64,000 nt of DNA from Kalmusia sp. IMI 367209 (taxonomy: Eukaryota; Ascomycota; Dothideomycetes; Pleosporales; Didymosphaeriaceae), in the NCBI GenBank assembly GCA_027946365.1, contig JAPEUQ010000015.1, forward strand, positions 992,001 through 1,056,000, given 5' to 3'. The notes below the pieces were generated by a model. The model searched no databases. It was not told the origin of the DNA and saw only the letters and a list, made by a program, of their open reading frames with translations. The position numbers and the translations under genes were made by a program. Positions 59,046-64,000 of the stretch are shown here, piece by piece. Each line of letters starts with the position of its first letter. Position 1 is the first letter of the stretch.

Positions 59046-61468
59046 CTACACCCGCGTGGTACGCTGACCATACTGTTGGTATGGATTGTCGGCTGAGAGT
59101 TGGTTCAGCTCGGGTGTTACGTCTGAGCGTTGCATTTGCATCGACTGTGCGGCCGCAGGCACACCCGTCGCAGAGGAAGTATTGAGATAGCCGTATTCCC
59201 AAGACTCGCGCCCTTGAGGAAGTCCCGAGGTGTATTGTGGGACTTGTGGAACCTGGTGATGAGAGGCGGCCCCCCACTGAGTCATGACCTGTCCTGTGGG
59301 ACCTCGCGGTGCTATCGACAGGTTGTGACCTGCTGATCCTTCCATGCCTGCTGACGTTTTGAGGTTTGGAGAAAGGCTTGTGGAGTGTATACTTGGGGTG
59401 TATACGGCAGAAGCTACTGAGCTCGACACCGATCGTGGCGACGTGTTGCGATGGGTATCCACCGTCGTCTGTGAAATAGGGACTTGAACGTAGCTCGAGG
59501 TGGATCCTACGGGGTGAGAACCAGCACCAGCTGTTGAAGAGTAATTTGCCGACTAGAGCATAATCAGCCATGTACGGCGTATCAAACAAAGATCAAAAAC
59601 CTACATATTTGCTGATGATCTTCTTGAGCGCATGCGCCAGGATCTTCCATGGGAAGACTTTCACGTCTTTCTCAATGTTGCGCGGTTTCGGGTTGGGGAA
59701 GCCCATGATCACCTTGAAAAACTCCTCACTGTCAGATTTTGCTTTCGATACAGTGAGTGGGCGAAACCCTTCGAGGTTACGTCGGATGCGATTCTTCTCC
59801 TCCACGGTGAATCGCACGTTGACCAACTGCTCGAGCAGATAAATTGTGTCTACACTGGTTATGAAGCATTCGTCTTTCTCTTCCCAGTAGATGCAACTAA
59901 CGCAGATACTGCGCTGTTGCCTGGCCTCGAGCGTTATTGGAGCGAAAGACGTGGTAATGGTACTTCCATGCTGCGATCTCTTGAATTCAACAAGGCGGCG
60001 CTGGGCATCTCGCTCGTCCTGAGTCCATCCATCGACCATTGTGTCCAGGTCTCCCTCGATCTTTAGAACGGCTTTCGTGGGATACATCAAATAAGGGTTG
60101 AAGGGCTGACCGGAGGGCGCGCCAGCAGATTGCGGCAGTGTCGTCGCGCGGACCAACACCGGCGTTGGGAGCGCGGAAGGCGAAGATAGTACTGTGGGTC
60201 GGGCAGGGGTGACAGCTATGGAAGCAGGACTTCTAGCGCTCTGTCCCAGTGTTCCATATTGTCCGTAAGTTGGAAGATTCGGCGACATTTGAGGAGGCTT
60301 CATATCGGTTTGCGAGATACTGACACCCGAAGGAACAGCGTATAGGCCTTTCTGTGAGAGCTGTGGAGTGTAGCTCGTCTGCTTCGCCATCTCGTATCCT
60401 CCGCCATAGCCGTATGTGCTAGAAAGAGAAGAATGGGCTGGGAGTGGCGAAACAGAGGCTGCTGAGTATGCCCCGGACATTGAACGTGGCTTCGCCTGAA
60501 AGCGCAGTGAGTTTGTGCGTTTTGCGGCATGCTCTGAGTAGTCTTGACCCTCAGCAAAGTCGCTGGAATACTTGCGCTTCTGCCTGGCCACTTCCGGCGA
60601 GGTCTGATACGCCAAAGTTGGGGACAGGTCGGTAAACGTGAATTTTCCGGCATTTAGCTGGCTTTGCAGTTGCCCGTTCTTATCCTCCATCTGCAGCTTG
60701 AGCATCATCGTTGGGTTCCAGGAGTTCGTTAGGGGAAATGGAGGAACCTCGACGCTGAGAGCGTAGTTGTAGAAGTCGTCATCTTGCTCCACCTTCTGTA
60801 GTGCGGCAGCGCACTTCTTGTTCCCAAACATGAGCACAAATTTGGACTGGTCTGCCTCAAGGTCGAATTTTGTCCTCAGATGAAGTATGACTTTGGATCC
60901 AGCGACACCTTGCGAAGGAGTGATGTGCTCGCTTATTTCCGATTCAGTGATTGTATGGGTAACGGGATGACGAGACCTTGCATCAATAAATGAGGAATCG
61001 GCTGAGTAGCCGCCTGCACCGCGTGACTCGTATGTCGAGCTAGGGATATAAGGTATCTCTACGTTCGCAGGTTCATGGGATAAACGCGCGGGCGCGTCGG
61101 TGTATTGCGAGGCGAATGAAGGCTGTGCAATACCGGCGTAGCTCGGAACCTGATTCGGTCTTGTGGCTTCGGCGTCTGGAAGGGTGGTCAGTCAGGCTGC
61201 TAATCGCTCTCACGTGGGACCCAACCGAGCATTTCCGACCAGGTGGTGGCATCTGCCCTGTCCAACCCGTCATCTGAGCCGCAACGCACTTACCGTACAC
61301 ATATTGCTCCTGATTTTTGTGGTAACCAGACATCGACGACAGTTTGGCAGCCCACGCAGCTTGCACAGTCAGCGGACCGTTTCCGAGGCCTTGACTGTAT
61401 GGAGCTAACAATTGCTCGGAGGTGTGAAGGTTGCCGCCTACAGAGAAAGGCGCGCGGTCGCTATCAGG
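59046..61468 (-). CDS. medA: MedA (Medusa)-like developmental regulator, 5' end unresolved
   Basis: Orthologue of the Aspergillus Medusa protein, known in other moulds as Acr1 or Ren1, a nuclear regulator of conidiophore development, adhesion and virulence. Introns 59553-59604 and 61176-61293. The conserved core is unmistakable: WTQDERDAQRRLVEFKRSQH, ISVDTIYLL-type region (FITSVDTIYLLEQLVNVRF), EEKNRIRRNLEGFRPLTVSK, SEEFFKVIMGFPNPKPRNIE and KDVKVFPWKILAHALKKIIS. An N-terminal immunoglobulin-like segment (GSKVILHLRTKFDLEADQSK, FVLMFGNKKCAA) precedes a Ser/Pro/Tyr/Gln-rich linker, and the tail is again disordered. The exon beginning at 61468 has acceptor TGCAG and no ATG in frame, so at least one more exon lies upstream, possibly ending at the strong donor 62447-62453. 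The first residue is therefore not given. Confidence 0.9.
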
Positions 61469-63216
61469 CTGCACTCAGAGTACATTAGCAGGCAAATTCA
61501 TGATGGGGGTCGTTTCGCAGGCAGCAGCTGTTTGGCTGCGGGGCTCAGCGCCCGCGGACCTTTTGTGACTTTTTTCTTTTTGGAAGAAAAAGAAAGAAAA
61601 AGGTTCCACGTACGGGAGAAAACGCACCTGATAGCTGAGCTCTACGGTGCAGGCCAGCTTGACGGTGTTTCGAAGTTGCTGGGCTCAAGCGACAGTAGTA
61701 GACTCGTAATGTTCCAACACCAAATGGGGACGGGGCGGAACATGCAAGGAACCAATACGCGGTGAGTGGGCTGTTTCGATCGCAGAATAGACGATACGAT
61801 CTCGGTGCATGCAAATGTTGCGACAGGTGTGCACTGTGAGGCTGACTGGGATGAGGCAGGAGAGTGTGTGGGAGACTGTTTTGGTAGGTCTTGTGACCAA
61901 TGAAGTAGACAAGAGAAGCCTCCCCAGAGACAGGTGATGGGAGTGCTTAGAAAGTCGATTCATCCGGGGATCAGGGGGGTCTTTGAGTGTCTGTCTTCTA
62001 CGCAGTGGGTCCCACTCTTCACCTAACGCAACTCAGACAACAACAGCGCCCTGGCGACGAATGCAGGCAAATCAAGTCTTGCTCTCGCAGCAAACAATAC
62101 TGAATCAGAGCAAATGCCGGTTCTGAAATGCCAGTGAGTGATGTGATATGAGACGCGACCCGCATTTCGACGTGACGGACGGGCATGACTTACATGACAG
62201 ACAAAGAAAACGAGACATGGGCCCTGGGCTGGCCAGTATGTGTGCGAGGCTGGGCAGTTTGCGATTGCAGAGCGGAACGGAAAAGAACTATGGAGCTTGG
62301 AAGGAGCTATGACTGCGGAGAAGAGGAGTTAATACGGACAGCAGGATGAAGGAGCAGAGGCAACGGCGCACCACGGCGGCGGGAACTGGTGGGATTGGCT
62401 GTCTGAACAACGACTAGGCGGCGGATATGCAAGGAAGAGGGTGCAGACTTACCTCTAGAGGCTCGGATGACTCCTGGTGATTACCGAATCCGCCGGCGTG
62501 GTAAACTACTAGGGCAGTGAGTGCTAGAGCACGCCCTCTGAAGCCGCCAATCTTACCGTTAAGCACCACGTCGCGCAGTGCCTGACAGACCAGGATGGCT
62601 AAAAAAGACACAAGCGGCAGGATCGTAGCGGGCGGCTGAACCCCGTGCGTTGAGGCTCTGTTGGCGGCCCAGGATGGCGCAGTAGGCTGCTCGGATGTAA
62701 GCTCAGCTGCACGGCTGCCTCTCAAGTGGGTGGAGGCCGCGGTGAAGGGTTCTGGGGCACGATCAGGTAAGACCCGAGGGTGAGCAGAATGCAAACAGCG
62801 CCAGGAGCAACGAGACTGCAATCTCAGCAGGCGACGGGAGCGGCGAGTTCCTGCGACGATGGGCGGGGCTCTCAGACCTCAGTCGAGCAGGGAGCGAGAA
62901 TGTGGAGGGCCAGGGCCAGTGCGCCGAAACAGCCCGTCCGTGGGGCGCTCTGTGTGGAGGATGGCGTACTTGTGCAAGAATGCAAACGAGGGGCGTCGAC
63001 GAGGCAGAGGTGGTGGTGCTGGAGTCGTGGGGATGTGGGCGGTTGGGCGGTGGGCGCGGCGTGGTGTGGTGAGTGCGCGAGGGTTGATACCGGGGGACAC
63101 AGCGTTGAGGACAGCAGAGGCAGGCGCGACTGACGGCACGAAGGGTGTTATACGGCCCACGACGATGGCCGTGAGCATCAGCATGGCTACTACGCTGCTC
63201 TTGAAGCAGACAAAGG

Positions 63217-63230
63217 CACACACACACACA
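63217..63230. repeat. CA dinucleotide microsatellite
   Basis: Seven CA units in the GC-rich upstream region of medA. Confidence 0.85.
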
Positions 63231-63587
63231 CGCATAGAGCAGCGGCGGCAGAGCCCCCCCGTGCGCAGAGCTGGAGCCCTGGGGCCCTGGGGGCACGGCG
63301 AGTGGCTGGGGCGCCCGATGATGGCGTCCATGGCAGCCAATGCTCCGTGGCGTGCGAGAGCGCTGGACCAGCGAGCACTGAGGGAGGTCGCAGGAAGGGA
63401 GGCAGACTGGTGGCCGTCGCAAGTGTGGTGAGCAGCAGCAGCACCGGGGCCCTGCACGCCGGCAAGCGAATGATCGGGCATCTATTCCTGGAGTGGCTTG
63501 CAGCAACCTTAATCGGCACCCCTGCTGCAACTCCAAAAAGCCACCCCCAGCGCGCCGTGCGCGAGCAGCCCTCAGGCACAGCACACA

Positions 63588-63616
63588 CCAGCACACCAGC
63601 ACGCCAGCACGCCAGC
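63588..63616. repeat. CACCAG/CGCCAG short tandem repeat
   Basis: Four or five imperfect units of CAC(A/G)CCAG-type sequence in the GC-rich upstream region of medA. Confidence 0.6.
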
Positions 63617-63944
63617 GACGCTCGCCGCCGCGAGCGCACGCAGCAGCAAAGGAGCCCCCCTCCCCGCCGAAGCTCCAGGGCCCTCGTTGTGGCACGCCGG
63701 CGTTCTTGTGCCCGCCGCAACCTCTTCCACGGCGGACGGCGCGCCTGCCCTGATCACCCATCGCGCCTGCTGCGCTGCCATCAGGAGGGCCCATCGCGCC
63801 TTCCGGACAAACGCTCGGAGACGCAGGCACAGCGATGGTGCATTCCTGCCCTGCCCTGCCCGGCTGCCCGGCTGCCCCGTCGTGCCGGCTCCGACACTGT
63901 GCACGACCATCGCTCGCCAGGCCAGAGGAAATGCGCATCCTGCA

Positions 63945-63974
63945 TTCTTGTTCTTGTTCTTGTTCTTCTTCTTC
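63945..63974. repeat. TTCTTG/TTC pyrimidine microsatellite
   Basis: About four TTCTTG units followed by TTC units near the right edge; a GCATGCATGC run follows at the very end. Confidence 0.8.
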
Positions 63975-64000
63975 CTGCCTGCCGGCATGCATGCATGCGT

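Larger units (their letters stand above)
61469..64000. other. Long GC-rich upstream/leader region of medA
   Basis: It contains candidate leader introns on the minus strand: a GTAAGTC donor at 62447-62453 pairing with the acceptor at 61469-61470, and a GTAAGATTGG donor upstream of 62500. Many short ATG frames occur. From about 62.8 kb it is very GC-rich and low in complexity, with overlapping open frames of 100-400 codons on both strands that look compositional. No independent gene is supported. Confidence 0.55.

Noticed and set aside
62763..63992. 409-codon minus-strand open frame at the right edge
   Set aside because: Extreme Arg/Ser/Pro/Cys composition, overlapping equally long frames on both strands, GC-rich low-complexity DNA and no motif: compositional artefact.

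Overview
The window is a gene-rich stretch of nuclear DNA from a filamentous ascomycete, most likely a dothideomycete of the Pleosporales. This is inferred from small GT-AG introns (mostly 45-80 bp), fungal-only protein families (Zn2Cys6 and Fungal_trans_2 regulators, DASH subunit Ask1, MedA-type developmental regulator, HeLo domain) and several lineage-restricted genes. No rRNA, tRNA, CRISPR array or intact transposon was seen. Gene models were built by hand by joining open frames at splice sites; in each intact multi-exon model the summed exon length is a multiple of three.

Layout. 1-2.5 kb: 3' part of the Arf exchange factor Sec7. 2.8-8.3 kb: a possible small catabolic cluster with a regulator carrying a CCHC finger plus a Zn2Cys6 cluster, a divergent zinc-less MDR oxidoreductase and a quinate-permease-like sugar transporter. 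8.3-12 kb: gene-poor, with one broken small secreted protein candidate. 12-21.3 kb: P5A ATPase Spf1, a Fungal_trans_2 protein and glutaminyl-tRNA synthetase. 22-29.3 kb: an accessory stretch with orphan proteins, a HeLo-domain pseudogene and a short-chain dehydrogenase. 29.7-41.4 kb: housekeeping genes (Ask1, type II PI4-kinase, Rad5/Rad16-like SNF2 helicase) and an allantoate/nicotinate-type permease. 41.4-45.8 kb: gene-poor, holding a decayed apple-domain secreted-protein gene. 45.8-49.8 kb: a secreted nuclease and an orphan protein. 50.2-56.9 kb: a second accessory block with an AAA ATPase whose frame is broken once, a divergent DUF7708-type protein and a protein with a duplicated Trp/Cys domain. 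59-64 kb: MedA-like regulator with a long GC-rich leader.

Most interesting for follow-up: the 50.2-56.9 kb block as a possible fungal recognition/incompatibility locus, the HeLo pseudogene at 24-25.1 kb, the apple-domain pseudogene at 44-45 kb, the duplicated domain at 55.6-56.9 kb, and two introns that are multiples of three without stops and would mislead gene callers.
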